Positions 17,258 to 28,695 of a stretch of DNA of 64,000 bases are shown here, piece after piece. The position numbers were made by a program, and so were the translations under genes. Location: contig NZ_JAOEGB010000034.1 in NCBI RefSeq assembly GCF_025420585.1, positions 1 to 64,000 of the forward strand, in the 5' to 3' direction. The stretch comes from Planotetraspora sp. A-T 1434. Its GTDB lineage: Bacteria; Actinomycetota; Actinomycetes; Streptosporangiales; Streptosporangiaceae. Under the pieces are notes generated by a model. The model saw only the letters and a program-made list of their open reading frames with translations, was not told the origin of the DNA and made no database searches. How positions within the stretch are numbered: the stretch's first letter is position 1; each line of letters starts with the position of its first letter.

Positions 17258-18748
17258 CTATGCCGATCCTGGGGAATGCACCGTTACGTCGTAGATGGTG
17301 CCACGATACTTCCCCTCATAGGGGGGCAGACGTGTGAACCAGATCAAAACGTACTGACCGGTTGTGGCCTTGGACGGCGTGAGTGTGACCGTACGGGACG
17401 CGTTGTCCGCCTTGGCCACGGTCTTGAGCGAGGAGAGGTCGGCGACGTCGCCGACCTTGAGCTCCACGTCGGACCCCGCGGTGTCGGCCAGCGAGACGAC
17501 CACGTTGGCGATCGGGACCGGCTTGCCCATGTCGAGGATGAGGCCGACGCCGTCCTTGAGCCGCCCGAGCTCCGGGCTCTGATAGGTGTCGGTGTGCCAG
17601 TCGGTGGAGGACTTGCCGTCGATGGCGAGGGCGGCCATGTCCGGGTTCTCCGCCTTGTCGTTGCCCAGGGGGTCGAAGCCCGTGGCGCTGGTGGGCTTGA
17701 GGGTCACCGGCTTGTGCGACGCCGAGGGGGAGGCGACGGTGGTCTCCGTCGTCCGCGGGTTGTTGCCGAGGCTCTTGCCCACGGTCCACGCGCTGACGCC
17801 GACCGCGGCCATGACGAGCAGGACGATGATCGTCAGGAGGACCTTGCTCGCGGCCCCGGTCTGCGGACGCGGGGCGGCCGGGTTGGGCAGGGTCTGCGGC
17901 ATGGGGATGGCGCCCGGGGCCATCGTGTCCGGCGCCTCGGATCGCAGGTTGAGCGCCGGCGGCGTGGCCGACGCCGGAGCGGGCGCGGGACGCGGCACCT
18001 CGGAGAGCGCCTCCGCGACGTCCGCGGGGGTCGGCAGCGGCGGCTGGCCCCGCCGTGCCTCCTGCAGCAGCGCGCGGCAGGCGATGGCGTCCAGATAGCT
18101 GGGCACTCCCGCCCTGACCTGGCGCGGTGTGCAGACCTTGCCGTCGTCGAGCGGCGCGGGGGGAAGCCCGCAGTCGATGTCGCCGGGCCAGTGGCCCGTG
18201 AGCGCGGCGTACAGCAGGCGGCCCAGGCCCTCGGCGTCCTCCCGGGCGGGTTCGTCGCTGGACAGGCCGAGGATCGCGGCGTCCACCGCGAGGCCGAGCA
18301 GCTTGACCGTCCCGCCGGACGTCCAGACGAGGCGGTCCGGCGTGAGGTGCAGGTGGATGAGCCCGGCCGCGTGGGCGTGCGCGAGCGCCTCGGCGGCCTC
18401 GGCCACCAGGGCTGCGCCCCGCTCGGGGTCGATGGGCCCGGCGGCCAGCAGGTCGAGGAGCGATTCGCCGGTGACCCACTCGCTCACCACGTAGGCCGTG
18501 CCGTCCTCGTCGGCGGCGTCGAAGACCTGGGTCAGGCGGGGGTCGGTGAGGCGGCTCGCCGAGCGCGCGGCGGTCACGACCTCGTCGACGCGGGAGAATT
18601 CAGGACTGAAGGTGTGGACGGCGACCGGCCGGGCGAGGATCTCGTCGATGGCCTTCCAGAGCGTCGCACCGCCGGACTCGTTGACCCGGTCCTCCAGGCG
18701 GAAGCGGTCCGCCAGCCGGGTTCCTGGTTCGACTGTGGACATACTCAT
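17258..18748 (-). CDS. Membrane pseudokinase with discoidin-like outer domain
   Basis: Residues about 10-250 form a Ser/Thr-kinase-like fold with degraded catalysis: HLHLTPDRLVW replaces the HRDLKPxN loop and LGLAVD replaces DFG, so it is likely inactive. A Pro/Ala linker leads to one helix (VLLTIIVLLVMAAVGVSAW, about 304-322) and an extracellular beta domain (about 350-490) like discoidin/F5-F8 modules. The order pseudokinase-TM-outer domain equals the C-terminal half of mycobacterial MviN (Rv3910), where phosphorylated pseudokinase recruits FhaA. Here it is a separate gene 199 nt downstream of murJ and 8 nt upstream of sigM. ATG 18748 follows GAGG. Confidence 0.88.
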   Translation of the reverse strand: MSMSTVEPGTRLADRFRLEDRVNESGGATLWKAIDEILARPVAVHTFSPEFSRVDEVVTAARSASRLTDPRLTQVFDAADEDGTAYVVSEWVTGESLLDLLAAGPIDPERGAALVAEAAEALAHAHAAGLIHLHLTPDRLVWTSGGTVKLLGLAVDAAILGLSSDEPAREDAEGLGRLLYAALTGHWPGDIDCGLPPAPLDDGKVCTPRQVRAGVPSYLDAIACRALLQEARRGQPPLPTPADVAEALSEVPRPAPAPASATPPALNLRSEAPDTMAPGAIPMPQTLPNPAAPRPQTGAASKVLLTIIVLLVMAAVGVSAWTVGKSLGNNPRTTETTVASPSASHKPVTLKPTSATGFDPLGNDKAENPDMAALAIDGKSSTDWHTDTYQSPELGRLKDGVGLILDMGKPVPIANVVVSLADTAGSDVELKVGDVADLSSLKTVAKADNASRTVTLTPSKATTGQYVLIWFTRLPPYEGKYRGTIYDVTVHSPGSA

Positions 18749-18947
18749 GGGGCCGCCTCAATCCGCGGCCGATCGGCATGCATCAGCCGATGCCGGGTGG
18801 TTTCGCCCACGCCTTCCCGCTTCCGCTCGCCGGTCGAACTCTAGGCGACCATGCTAGTGCCGTGCCGGTCCTGCCCGCCTTCCCGATCGAAGACGTCCGA
18901 ATCGGACTTTTGGGTTAGCTTCCGCTTCCGGTCACTCTTGAGGACTC

Positions 18948-20546
18948 TTATCGTCCTACCCGGCTTGTCACGAGTCCAATGATGGAGCTCACCTCGGGGA
19001 CCCGCATCCGATGGGCCGTCAGCATGTACAGCGCCAGGCCGAGCCCTCCGCCGGCCGCCAGCACGACAGCGGAGCTGAACGCGGTTATCTCGGTGATCTC
19101 CCTGGTCAGCCATAGTACGGCCAACGCGAGGACGGCCGCCGGGATCGCCGCGACGTACATCCGCGACAGCCCGGACGCCACGTCTCGGCCGCCGAGGCCG
19201 CCCACCTTCCGGCTCGCCAGGACCCACGCCACTCCGCTTCCGATGACGTAGGTGATCGTGAAGGCGAACGCCAGGCCGATGACGATGTAGCGAGCCGGAA
19301 GGATGAAATACGCTACGAGGCTCAAAGTCGCATTTATCACTACGTTGACTCCGGCGATGACGGCCGGGGTCTTCGTGTCGCCGAAGCTGTAGAAGATCCG
19401 CAGCAGCAGCTGAAAGATCGAGAACGGCACCAGCGCGAGGCCGAAGACCTGGAGCACGTTGCCGATGTAGCGGGCGTTCTCCGGTGTCATGTGGCCCCAC
19501 GAGAAGATCAGCGTGGTGACGGCCGGGCCGAGGACCAGCAGCAGTAGCCCGGCCGGGACGATGGCCGCCGCCACGAGCCGCACGCCCGAGGCGAACTCCG
19601 CCCGCGCCGAGCCAAGCTCTCCGTCGTGGACGAACCTGCTCATCCTGGGCAGCATCGCGGTGATCACGGACACCGCGATGATCCCGTACGGGAGCTGGAA
19701 GAGCTGGAAGGCGTACGCGTAGGCGCTGTTTCCCGCGCCGGGGGCCCGCTCGCCCGCGCCGGTGGCGAGCTTAGTGGTGACCCAGAACCCGAGCTGCGTG
19801 ACGCCGACGTACACGAACGTCCAGGCGGCCGTCCTGCCCGCCTCGCCCAGGCCGGTGTCGCGCACCCCGAACCGCAGGCGGAACCGGAAGCCGGCCCGGT
19901 GCAGCGCGATGACGAGGACCAGCGCCTGGGCCACGATCCCCGCCGTGGTGCCGGCGCCCAGCAGCGCCAGGTCGCGGCCGGTGACCTTGTCGATGCTGTC
20001 GGAGCCGACCGCCCAGTAGGCGATGCCGATGCCGATGACGACCACGTTGTTCAGCACGGGCGCCCACATCGGCGCGGCGAACCTGTCCCGCGTGTTCAGG
20101 ATCGCCCCGGCCATGGCCCCGACCCCGAAGAACGCGATCTGCGGCAGGATGAACCTGGCGAGCGTGGTGGCCACGTCGAGCTTGTGCGGCGTCCAGTTGG
20201 CGGCCGTGTACAGCTCCATGATCGGCCGGGCGAGCAGCACGCCGATCGCGGCGATCAGGGTGAGCACGACGATCGCCAGCGTCATCAGGCGCTGCTCGAA
20301 GGCCTTGCCGCCGTCCGCATCCCGCTTCTGCGCGCGCACGATCATGGGGACGATCACGCTGCTCAGCACGCCGCCGATCAGCAGGTCGAACAGGATGAAC
20401 GGAATCTGGTAGGCCGCGTTGTAGGCGTCGCCGAGCGCGAGCGTGCCGATCGCCCCCGCCAGCACCGCCGTACGCAGGAAACCGGTGAGCCGCGAGACCA
20501 TCGTCCCAGCCGCCATGATCGCGCTGGCCCGCAGCATCCTGCTCAT
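18948..20546 (-). CDS. murJ: Lipid II flippase MurJ (MviN)
   Basis: Moves the lipid II peptidoglycan precursor across the cytoplasmic membrane. The 532-residue protein is hydrophobic, with about 14 predicted helices, the N-terminal RLTGFLRTAVLAGAIGT segment and the GDTKTPAVIAGVNVVINATL motif typical of MviN. It lacks the cytoplasmic pseudokinase domain fused to MurJ in mycobacteria; that domain is encoded by the next gene. ATG 20546 follows AAGGAA. The large secreted DUF6049 gene lies 69 nt upstream. Confidence 0.95.
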   Translation of the reverse strand: MSRMLRASAIMAAGTMVSRLTGFLRTAVLAGAIGTLALGDAYNAAYQIPFILFDLLIGGVLSSVIVPMIVRAQKRDADGGKAFEQRLMTLAIVVLTLIAAIGVLLARPIMELYTAANWTPHKLDVATTLARFILPQIAFFGVGAMAGAILNTRDRFAAPMWAPVLNNVVVIGIGIAYWAVGSDSIDKVTGRDLALLGAGTTAGIVAQALVLVIALHRAGFRFRLRFGVRDTGLGEAGRTAAWTFVYVGVTQLGFWVTTKLATGAGERAPGAGNSAYAYAFQLFQLPYGIIAVSVITAMLPRMSRFVHDGELGSARAEFASGVRLVAAAIVPAGLLLLVLGPAVTTLIFSWGHMTPENARYIGNVLQVFGLALVPFSIFQLLLRIFYSFGDTKTPAVIAGVNVVINATLSLVAYFILPARYIVIGLAFAFTITYVIGSGVAWVLASRKVGGLGGRDVASGLSRMYVAAIPAAVLALAVLWLTREITEITAFSSAVVLAAGGGLGLALYMLTAHRMRVPEVSSIIGLVTSRVGR

Positions 20547-20615
20547 GTCGTTCCTTCAGTTCGTGGCGCCGGGAGTGCGGGGAGCACCGCCGGACGCCTC
20601 CTCGGGTGGTCCAAA

Positions 20616-22877
20616 CTACGCGGGCGGCGTCTCCCCACGCTCGACCGGTACGGCATGGGCGCCGGGGAGGGGGTCGAGCGCGGGCTCGCCCCCGGGATAA
20701 GACTCGGCGGCCGGCTGCGCCGGGCTGAACGGGAAGGACTTCCTGGACCGGCGGCGGAGCATCCGCATGACCACCGCCGCCAGCATGATCGTGAGAGCGG
20801 CTCCGACGATGACGAGGGCGATGCCGGTGTAGCCGGTGGCGCGCACGGTGACGTGCACAGGCTTGCCGTACCGCTTGTCCTCGCCTGTGAGGAGCTGGAT
20901 GGCGATGGTCGCCTCGCCACCGCCGCCCGGCACGGTCACCGGCACGTTCACGAGCTGGCTGCGCGCCTTCAGGACGGTGATCTGGTCGGTCTCGTACGCC
21001 CCTCCGGGGACGTCGATCGCCAGCCGGGACGTGTTGTCCGAGGTGACCCGGATCTTGATGACGATGTCCTTGTCCAGGTTGTTGGCCACGCTGACCGGCA
21101 CTTGGCCGTTGGCCCCCGCCACCGCGCGCGGGCTGTCGATGACCGACACGTCGTCCAAACGGTCGTCGATCGCGGCCTGGACCTGGAGGACGTAGGCGCC
21201 GGCCCGCTTGGTGTCGCCCCGCCACGACGCCGAGGTCAGCCTGAGGATGGCGTCGTGGAAGAGCTGGGTGTGCTCCTTGGTGATCGTCGCCGCCGCGTCG
21301 GCCTTCTGGCCGAGCTTGCGCACGGTGCTCAGGTAGGAGCGGCCCAGCTCGGCCTGCCGGTCGCGCTCGGTGTACACGAGGTCCGCCCGCGGCGCCGGAG
21401 ACCGCGCCGGCTTGACCGAGTCGAGCGAGGTGAACCGCAGCCAGGGGGCGCTCGACGTCGCCTGGAGCAGCGCCGAGAGGAAGGCGGGATCGGGGTTCCA
21501 GAGCCGCGTCGTGGGCGCCGCGACGACCGTCCGCGCGGCGTGCCGCGCGCTCTGGTCCGGTGAGAGCTGCTGGCTGGGCTGGCCTGTCTGATTCGGCTGC
21601 TCGAAGGCGAGCATGGCGGTCTCGGCGAGGAACCGCTGCCGGGCGAGGGTCGCGCTTCCCGGCGCGTAGACCTCCCCGCTGAGGATCTGGCTCAGCACCG
21701 GATCCGCGAGCAGCGCGGTGATCCGCCCGGACACGGTGTCGAGGCCGGTCGCCGCCTCCGTCGCGGCGGCCGCGGCGGCTGGGTCGGCCGTCGCGGGGTC
21801 ATGCGTAGCCGGGGGAGAGGCCGGGGGGAGCGCGTCGCCGGAGAGCACCACGGACGTCACTCCGGCCGTCGCCAGCTCGTCGATCGTGTCGCGGTCGATC
21901 GTGTCGCCGGCCGGCCACGCCGTCGAGGTTCCGATCTCCCGGCCGAGCAGTCCGGTGGCCACCGCCGCGCCGCGCTGCAGGGCCGCGACCGCCGGCGCGT
22001 CCAGCCGGTTATGGACGAGCGCGGCCATGTCCGGGTCGGCGTACGGCGTCGCCACCACGTGCTTGCCCGCGAGAGCCGTGCGCAGGCTGTCGAGCCACTG
22101 CCCGGCCCCGGCGTCGGCCGTCTTCCGCTCGCCGCTGTCGCCGCTCCGCACGGTGTACGGCCCGGCCGACATCTGGCGGACGTCCTCGAGCAGAGCCGGG
22201 TCGACGAACCACGTGACGTTCTTGTTCGCCCCCTGGGCGAGCTTCAGCAACTGGGCGAGGCGACCGGAGGCGACCGACGTGCGGAGATCGTCGTCCATGA
22301 AGCTCGCGTCGTCCGCGCGGTGTGGCCGGTCCACGATCGGCAGCGCGAGGGCCAGCTTGACCTTGGGAACCGGCTCACCCTTGGGGACGTACGGCAGGAA
22401 GGTCCGCTCGATCGCGATCCGCTGGCCGGTCGTGGCGTCGAGCACCTCGATGGCGAGTGGGTAGACCCCGAGCCGCGACATGCCGAGCTCCTGCGGCGTC
22501 ACGGTGAACTGGAAAGGCAGCTTTCCCGACTCGTCGAGTGGGGTGGCCTGGACCATCGTGTTGTACGACGGGGGAAGGGAGCCGTCGGCCGCGAAGCTCG
22601 CCATGTCGGAGCGCAGCCGGAACGGCTGGCCCTTCGCGTAGTGAATCCGGACCTGGACGGGCGTCTGCGGCCTGCCCGTGACCGTGCCGGAGATCGTGAT
22701 CGGTGTGGCGGGCTCGCTCGTGACCTCCGGGGTGATCTGGCCCACGAGGAGCGGATCCGCCGGAGCCGTGGACACTGCGACCACACGTCGCGGGGCCGCG
22801 ACAGCCGTACCGGCCATGCTCGGGGGGGCGAGCAGGGCTGCGGTCATCAGGGTCAGCAGAGCGGCCTTACAGATCAT
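20616..22877 (-). CDS. Secreted membrane-anchored DUF6049-type protein
   Basis: 753-residue exported protein of unknown function. A signal peptide (about residues 1-28, LLTLMTAALLAPPSMAGTA) begins the protein, the long outer domain includes a polysaccharide-deacetylase-like fold region only by vague resemblance, and a C-terminal helix (IALVIVGAALTIMLAAVVMRM, near 690-710) precedes a basic cytoplasmic tail. Homologues lie between cca and murJ across actinobacteria (Rv3909 in M. tuberculosis), suggesting a cell-envelope role with MurJ. ATG 22877 has a weak ribosome site. Confidence 0.82.
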   Translation of the reverse strand: MICKAALLTLMTAALLAPPSMAGTAVAAPRRVVAVSTAPADPLLVGQITPEVTSEPATPITISGTVTGRPQTPVQVRIHYAKGQPFRLRSDMASFAADGSLPPSYNTMVQATPLDESGKLPFQFTVTPQELGMSRLGVYPLAIEVLDATTGQRIAIERTFLPYVPKGEPVPKVKLALALPIVDRPHRADDASFMDDDLRTSVASGRLAQLLKLAQGANKNVTWFVDPALLEDVRQMSAGPYTVRSGDSGERKTADAGAGQWLDSLRTALAGKHVVATPYADPDMAALVHNRLDAPAVAALQRGAAVATGLLGREIGTSTAWPAGDTIDRDTIDELATAGVTSVVLSGDALPPASPPATHDPATADPAAAAAATEAATGLDTVSGRITALLADPVLSQILSGEVYAPGSATLARQRFLAETAMLAFEQPNQTGQPSQQLSPDQSARHAARTVVAAPTTRLWNPDPAFLSALLQATSSAPWLRFTSLDSVKPARSPAPRADLVYTERDRQAELGRSYLSTVRKLGQKADAAATITKEHTQLFHDAILRLTSASWRGDTKRAGAYVLQVQAAIDDRLDDVSVIDSPRAVAGANGQVPVSVANNLDKDIVIKIRVTSDNTSRLAIDVPGGAYETDQITVLKARSQLVNVPVTVPGGGGEATIAIQLLTGEDKRYGKPVHVTVRATGYTGIALVIVGAALTIMLAAVVMRMLRRRSRKSFPFSPAQPAAESYPGGEPALDPLPGAHAVPVERGETPPA

Positions 22878-22923
22878 GTGCGGGCCAGGGGTGAGGTACG
22901 GCGCACGCCCAGAATGCTATGGC

Positions 22924-23460
22924 CTAAGCCGTCCGCATTGGACGGGCGAGGCTCGCCGCGCCCCGGACCGGGGGAGCCGTGAGGTCGACCGGCTTGGCGG
23001 AGACCAGGGAGAACAGATGCAGAGCGCGCAGCCGGAGGGCCGTCCGGCGCTCCCCCGTGGCGGTGTGAACGATCTCGTCGGGGTCGAGGTGGTCGATCAG
23101 GCGCTGGTCCACGAGAACGGTCAGATCGTCGGGCAGCAGGATCGGGCAGACCAGACCGTCCGCGTAGTCGGTGGCCGAGTTGACCGTGAAAGCCGACGCG
23201 GGGCGTGCCTGAGGGGCGCGGAGCAGGGCGCTGACGGCGGCCGCTTTCGGCGGGCTGTTCACGGCGCTCACCACGGCCACGGGCTCCCTGCCGCCCCGCA
23301 CCGGCACCTCGAAGACCGAAACGCACACGCAGGTCTCAGGTGCGGCGCCCAGAACGTCCGGCAAGTCGTCCGAGCACGTCAACGGGCGAGGAAGACGTAC
23401 GATCTCATGGTGGATCTGGTGGGCGAGGAGCCAGCGGTGAATCGCGAGAGCGTTCTTCAT
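22924..23460 (-). CDS. YbaK/aminoacyl-tRNA editing-domain protein
   Basis: A 178-residue free-standing editing domain. Family members hydrolyse mischarged tRNA such as Cys-tRNA(Pro) or Ala-tRNA(Pro); the substrate here is unknown. Matches include the AVVSAVNSPPKAAAVSALLR segment and the FTVNSATDYADGLVCPILLP segment near the C-terminal half. ATG 23460 has AAGGAG 8 nt upstream; a longer reading to 23607 crosses the promoter region of the divergent cca gene. The nearby CCA-adding enzyme is also a tRNA enzyme, a fitting neighbour. Confidence 0.72.
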   Translation of the reverse strand: MKNALAIHRWLLAHQIHHEIVRLPRPLTCSDDLPDVLGAAPETCVCVSVFEVPVRGGREPVAVVSAVNSPPKAAAVSALLRAPQARPASAFTVNSATDYADGLVCPILLPDDLTVLVDQRLIDHLDPDEIVHTATGERRTALRLRALHLFSLVSAKPVDLTAPPVRGAASLARPMRTA

Positions 23461-23537
23461 CTCGTGTGCTCCTTGCGTCGTCCAGCGCCCCCGAACCGAC
23501 CGTAGCCTGGTGATCGCTAGGTGTGTATCTCCCCTAG

Positions 23538-25024
<1,487 letters not shown>

Positions 25025-25028
<4 letters not shown>

Positions 25029-25302
25029 TCATGCAGAGATTCCTGATCATGCTGCCTGAGCTGCGCCTTCACGAGCCGTGATCATGCGCGGGCTCCCGGT
25101 AATGGCTCCCGAGCTGCGCATTTGCGTTGCGTGATCATGCGCGACGTCTAAGGTGCATGATCACGCCACAAGAAATCGCAGGTAAGAGCTGCGGTCTGGG
25201 AATCCGTGCATGATCACGATCGGGGAAGGGCCTGATGAGCCGCCATGAGGGGGAAGCTGTGCATGATCACGACATGATCACGCGCAGGCTTTGGCGTGAT
25301 CA
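25025..25302. repeat. 53-bp repeat array 1 with orientation flip
   Basis: The box GTGATCATGC starts at 25025, 25078 and 25131, exactly 53 bp apart, then appears inverted (GCATGATCAC) at 25155, 25208 and 25261, again exactly 53 bp apart. Within units a TTCCC-like block lies at offset 15-19 and a GCTGCGC-like block near offset 35-41. Extra partial boxes are at 25044-25052, 25273-25281 and 25295-25302. The two opposed halves are separated by 14 nt. The array fills the 291-bp gap between cca and bioA; the first box overlaps the cca stop codon. The same family recurs at 37.1 kb. Confidence 0.88.
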
Positions 25303-25319
25303 GCTCATAGGGTGGGGTT

Positions 25320-26579
25320 GTGGAGGCTGAGGAGATCCTGCGGCTGGATCGCGAGCACGTCTGGCACCCCTACACGGCGGTGTCCTCCGGTGCTCCCGTC
25401 CATGCCGTCCGCCGCGCCGAAGGGGTGCGGCTGACGCTCGCCGACGGCCGTGAGCTCGTGGACGGCATGTCCTCGTGGTGGGCGGCCATCCACGGCTACA
25501 ACCACCCCCGGCTCAACCAGGCGATCCGCGACCAGCTCGACGCCATGGCCCACGTCATGTTCGGCGGCCTCACCCACGAGCCGGCCGTACGGCTGTCGCG
25601 GACGCTCGCCGAGATGACCGGGCTCGGCCGGGTCTTCCTCGCGGACTCCGGCTCCGTGGCCGTCGAGGTCGCGATCAAGATGGCCGTCCAGTACGGCGTC
25701 GCCACGGGCCGGGGATCGAAGCTGCTCACCGTGCGGGGCGGCTACCACGGCGACACGTTCGGCGCGATGTCCGTCTGCGACCCGGTCAACGGCATGCACC
25801 ACCTGTTCTCCGGGGTGCTCCCGAAGCACGTCTTCGCGCCGCTTCCCCCCGCCTGGCACGGCTCTGAGGCGGCTCACGACGCCGGTTACCTCGATGAGCT
25901 GGACGCCCTCGTCACGGCCCACGCGCATGAGCTGGCGGCGATCATCGTGGAGCCGGTGGTCCAGGGGGCGGGGGGAATGCGCTTCTACCACCCCATCTAC
26001 CTCCGGCGGCTGCGGGAGCTGGCCGACGAGCACGGCATCCTGCTGATCGCCGACGAGATCGCCACCGGCTTCGGCCGCACGGGCGAGATGTTCGGGTGCG
26101 ACCACGCGGGGATCCGGCCCGACATCATGTGCGTCGGCAAGGCCCTGACCGGCGGATACATGACGCTGGCGGCAACCCTGTGCACCGATGAGGTCGCCGA
26201 GGCGATCGGCGTCCTGATGCACGGGCCGACCTACATGGGCAACCCGCTCGCGACCGCCGTGGCAGGCGCCTCGCTGCGGCTGCTGTCCGATCGTCCCTGG
26301 CGGGACGAGGTCAAGCGGATCGAGGCCGGGCTGCTCGACGGCCTGGCGGATGCCGCGCGTATGCCCGGGGTGAAGGACGTCCGCGTGCTCGGCGCCATCG
26401 GCGTGATCGAGACCGACGAGCCAGTAGATGTCCCGAAAATTCAGGACATCGTGATGGGGCGGGGCGTCTGGCTCCGGCCCTTCGGCCGCCTGATCTACGC
26501 CATGCCGCCCTACGCCTGCGAGCCCGGCGACATCGAGAGGATCACCGACGCCATGACGGCCGCCGCGGCTGCCCTCTAG
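25320..26579 (+). CDS. bioA: Adenosylmethionine-8-amino-7-oxononanoate aminotransferase
   Basis: Converts KAPA to DAPA with SAM as amino donor in biotin synthesis. Class III PLP aminotransferase features are [11 protein letters not shown] (substrate region), [32 protein letters not shown] and the PLP lysine in [14 protein letters not shown]. 419 residues. GTG 25320 lies just after array 1; a GGTGGGG tract is very close upstream. No other bio gene or biotin operator is visible nearby, so it stands apart from the rest of the pathway. Confidence 0.93.
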   Translation: MEAEEILRLDREHVWHPYTAVSSGAPVHAVRRAEGVRLTLADGRELVDGMSSWWAAIHGYNHPRLNQAIRDQLDAMAHVMFGGLTHEPAVRLSRTLAEMTGLGRVFLADSGSVAVEVAIKMAVQYGVATGRGSKLLTVRGGYHGDTFGAMSVCDPVNGMHHLFSGVLPKHVFAPLPPAWHGSEAAHDAGYLDELDALVTAHAHELAAIIVEPVVQGAGGMRFYHPIYLRRLRELADEHGILLIADEIATGFGRTGEMFGCDHAGIRPDIMCVGKALTGGYMTLAATLCTDEVAEAIGVLMHGPTYMGNPLATAVAGASLRLLSDRPWRDEVKRIEAGLLDGLADAARMPGVKDVRVLGAIGVIETDEPVDVPKIQDIVMGRGVWLRPFGRLIYAMPPYACEPGDIERITDAMTAAAAAL

Positions 26580-26612
26580 GGAGTGTCAGACACGACCTGA
26601 GCACCCCAGCGC

Positions 26613-27908
26613 TCAGTCCGTCGCGACGGCGGGCTGCCTGGCGGCCGTGGGGACGACGAGCCGGTAGATCAGAGCGCCCAGCAGGTAGCCCGCCGCGATC
26701 ACGCCGAGCGCCAGGTAGGACCTGCCGTTCGGCGGCAGCAGCACCGCCGCCAGCACCGCCCCGAGCACCGTCATGCCGTTGAAGAGCATGTCGTAGAGGG
26801 AGAACACCCGCCCGAGGTAGGCGTCCTCGACGTCGCGCTGCACGACCGTGTCCGCGCAGATCTTGACGCTCTGACCGGCCACGCCGAGCACGAACCCGGC
26901 GATCATGAAGGCCCACGGATGGAAGGTCGCGCAGAGGGCGAACTCCAGCACCCCGCACGCGGCCAGCATCGCGGGGATCCAGTTTTCGATCCGGAACCGC
27001 TCGGTGGCCCACGGTGTGATCAGCGCCGCCACGAAGTAGCCCGCGCCCGATGTGGCCAGGACCAGCGCGATCCCCTTCAGCGCCGCCTCGGTGTCGGTGG
27101 TGAAGTAGTAGCGGTAGAGCATCACCACGGCCGCCACCGACGTTCCGTACAGCAGGCGGTGGGTCGCCATGCCGCCCAGGGCCGCGGCCGCCGACCGCTG
27201 GTGCGCGATGTGCCTGGCCCCGTCGGCCAGGCCACTCAGCACGTGCCGTACGGCCTCGCGCGCCTGGGGAAGCGCCGGATCGTACGCCGGGCCGAGCAAC
27301 GACCGCTCCATCGTCCTCGCGACCAGCGGGGTCAGCCCGAAGACCAGCCCCGAGCAGAGCAGCAGCAGCGCCGTCCCACCCGTGCCGGCTCCGAAGAGCT
27401 CACGCAGCAGGAAGCCCACGCCCGCGCCGACGAACGTCAAGACCGTGCCCGACGTTGGCGTGACGGCGTTGGCGACCATCAGCCGGTCGGTGGGCACGAC
27501 ATGGGGCAGCGACGCCCCGAGGGCCGCCAGGAAGAACCGGTTCACGCCGAGGACGGCCAGCGCGACCGCGTAGAAGATCCCGTCCGACGCTCCGGCGGCC
27601 ACGAGACCGGCCGCCAGAAGCAGCAGCGTCCCCCGTACGATCGGGGCTGTGACGAGGATCTGCCGCCGGGACCAGCGGTCGATGAAGACCCCGGCGAAAG
27701 GCCCGAGAACGCTGTACGGCAGGAACAGCACGGCCATGCCGGCGGCGATCTCCGCGGCGGTGGTCTGCTTCTCCGGGTTGAAGAAGGCGTAGCCGGCGAC
27801 CGCGAACTGGAAGATCCCGTCTGAGAACTGCGAGACCAGGCGGGTGGCGAACAGCCGCCGGAAGTTCCGGCCTTCGAGGACCACACGCAGATCGGAGACG
27901 AAGGACAC
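26613..27908 (-). CDS. MFS transporter
   Basis: A 431-residue major-facilitator protein with about 12 hydrophobic segments. The signature loop FAGVFIDRWSRRQILV between helices 2 and 3 is clear, resembling DHA-type drug exporters (MFS_3/Bcr-like). Substrate unknown. GTG 27908 has only a weak ribosome site. It converges with bioA across 33 bp, where a short CTGAGC/GCTCAG hairpin (26597-26616) overlaps its stop. Confidence 0.85.
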   Translation of the reverse strand: MSFVSDLRVVLEGRNFRRLFATRLVSQFSDGIFQFAVAGYAFFNPEKQTTAAEIAAGMAVLFLPYSVLGPFAGVFIDRWSRRQILVTAPIVRGTLLLLAAGLVAAGASDGIFYAVALAVLGVNRFFLAALGASLPHVVPTDRLMVANAVTPTSGTVLTFVGAGVGFLLRELFGAGTGGTALLLLCSGLVFGLTPLVARTMERSLLGPAYDPALPQAREAVRHVLSGLADGARHIAHQRSAAAALGGMATHRLLYGTSVAAVVMLYRYYFTTDTEAALKGIALVLATSGAGYFVAALITPWATERFRIENWIPAMLAACGVLEFALCATFHPWAFMIAGFVLGVAGQSVKICADTVVQRDVEDAYLGRVFSLYDMLFNGMTVLGAVLAAVLLPPNGRSYLALGVIAAGYLLGALIYRLVVPTAARQPAVATD

Positions 27909-28020
27909 GGCGACAGCCTACGCGGCTCGATCATCGGTGAACATCGGGAATCACCCTGGGACACCCCTGAGCACGCGCGTCTGCCTTCCGTAACGCACAT
28001 GATCAGTTACTCTCGGATAG

Positions 28021-28602
28021 GTGACCTCTGACGAACATGTCGTTCTGGTCGACGGCGAGGGAAACCCGATCGGCACCGCTCCCAAGTCCACGGTGCACGG
28101 CATGGAGACGCCGCTGCATCTGGCGTTCTCCAGCTACGTCTTCGACGAGGACGCCCGCCTGCTGCTCTCGCAGCGCGCGGGGCACAAGCTCACGTGGCCG
28201 GGGGAGTGGACCAACAGCTGCTGCGGGCACCCGCTGCCCGGTGAGCCCATGACCTCGGCGGTGACCCGGCGGCTGTCCTTCGAGCTCGGGCTGCGCGTCG
28301 ACTCCGTCGACCTGGTGCTGCCGCGCTTCTCCTATCAGGCCGTCATGGACAACGGCGTCATGGAGCACGAGCTGTGCCCCGTCTACCGGGTGGTCGTCTC
28401 GGGCGACGCCGCGCCGAACGCCGACGAGGTGGACGCGGTCCGGTGGATCCCGTGGAAGCAGTTCGCCGACCTGGTGCTGGCCGGGGAGATGGGGATCTCC
28501 CCGTGGGCCCGCCTGCAGGTGCCGCTGCTCGTCGCGCTGGGCCCGGATCCGCTCGCCTGGCCGGTGGCCGACCCGGCCGACCTGCCGCCCGCGGCACGAT
28601 AG
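28021..28602 (+). CDS. idi: Isopentenyl-diphosphate delta-isomerase, type I
   Basis: Nudix-fold enzyme interconverting IPP and DMAPP. The metal/catalytic cysteine motif TNSCCGHP and the glutamate motif GVMEHELCPVYR are both present in 193 residues. GTG 28021 lacks a ribosome site; a TACTCT -10-like hexamer ends 7 nt upstream, so the message may be leaderless (inference). The carotenoid oxygenase at 53.5 kb is the only other isoprenoid-linked gene seen, and it is not adjacent. Confidence 0.95.
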   Translation: MTSDEHVVLVDGEGNPIGTAPKSTVHGMETPLHLAFSSYVFDEDARLLLSQRAGHKLTWPGEWTNSCCGHPLPGEPMTSAVTRRLSFELGLRVDSVDLVLPRFSYQAVMDNGVMEHELCPVYRVVVSGDAAPNADEVDAVRWIPWKQFADLVLAGEMGISPWARLQVPLLVALGPDPLAWPVADPADLPPAAR

Positions 28603-28627
28603 GGCCGAAGCACACCTGAACAGCCGA

Positions 28628-28657
28628 GTGCCCCGGCTCAGCGGTGAGCCGGGGCAC
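28628..28657. terminator. Hairpin terminator between idi and ino1
   Basis: A 13-bp perfect stem (GTGCCCCGGCTCA, 28628-28640, with 28645-28657) and a 4-nt loop lie between these convergent genes. It probably serves both directions; no U-tract. Confidence 0.75.
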
Positions 28658-28695
28658 CATATGTTCACGCCGCGCGTGCGGCGGTGACAGACGAT

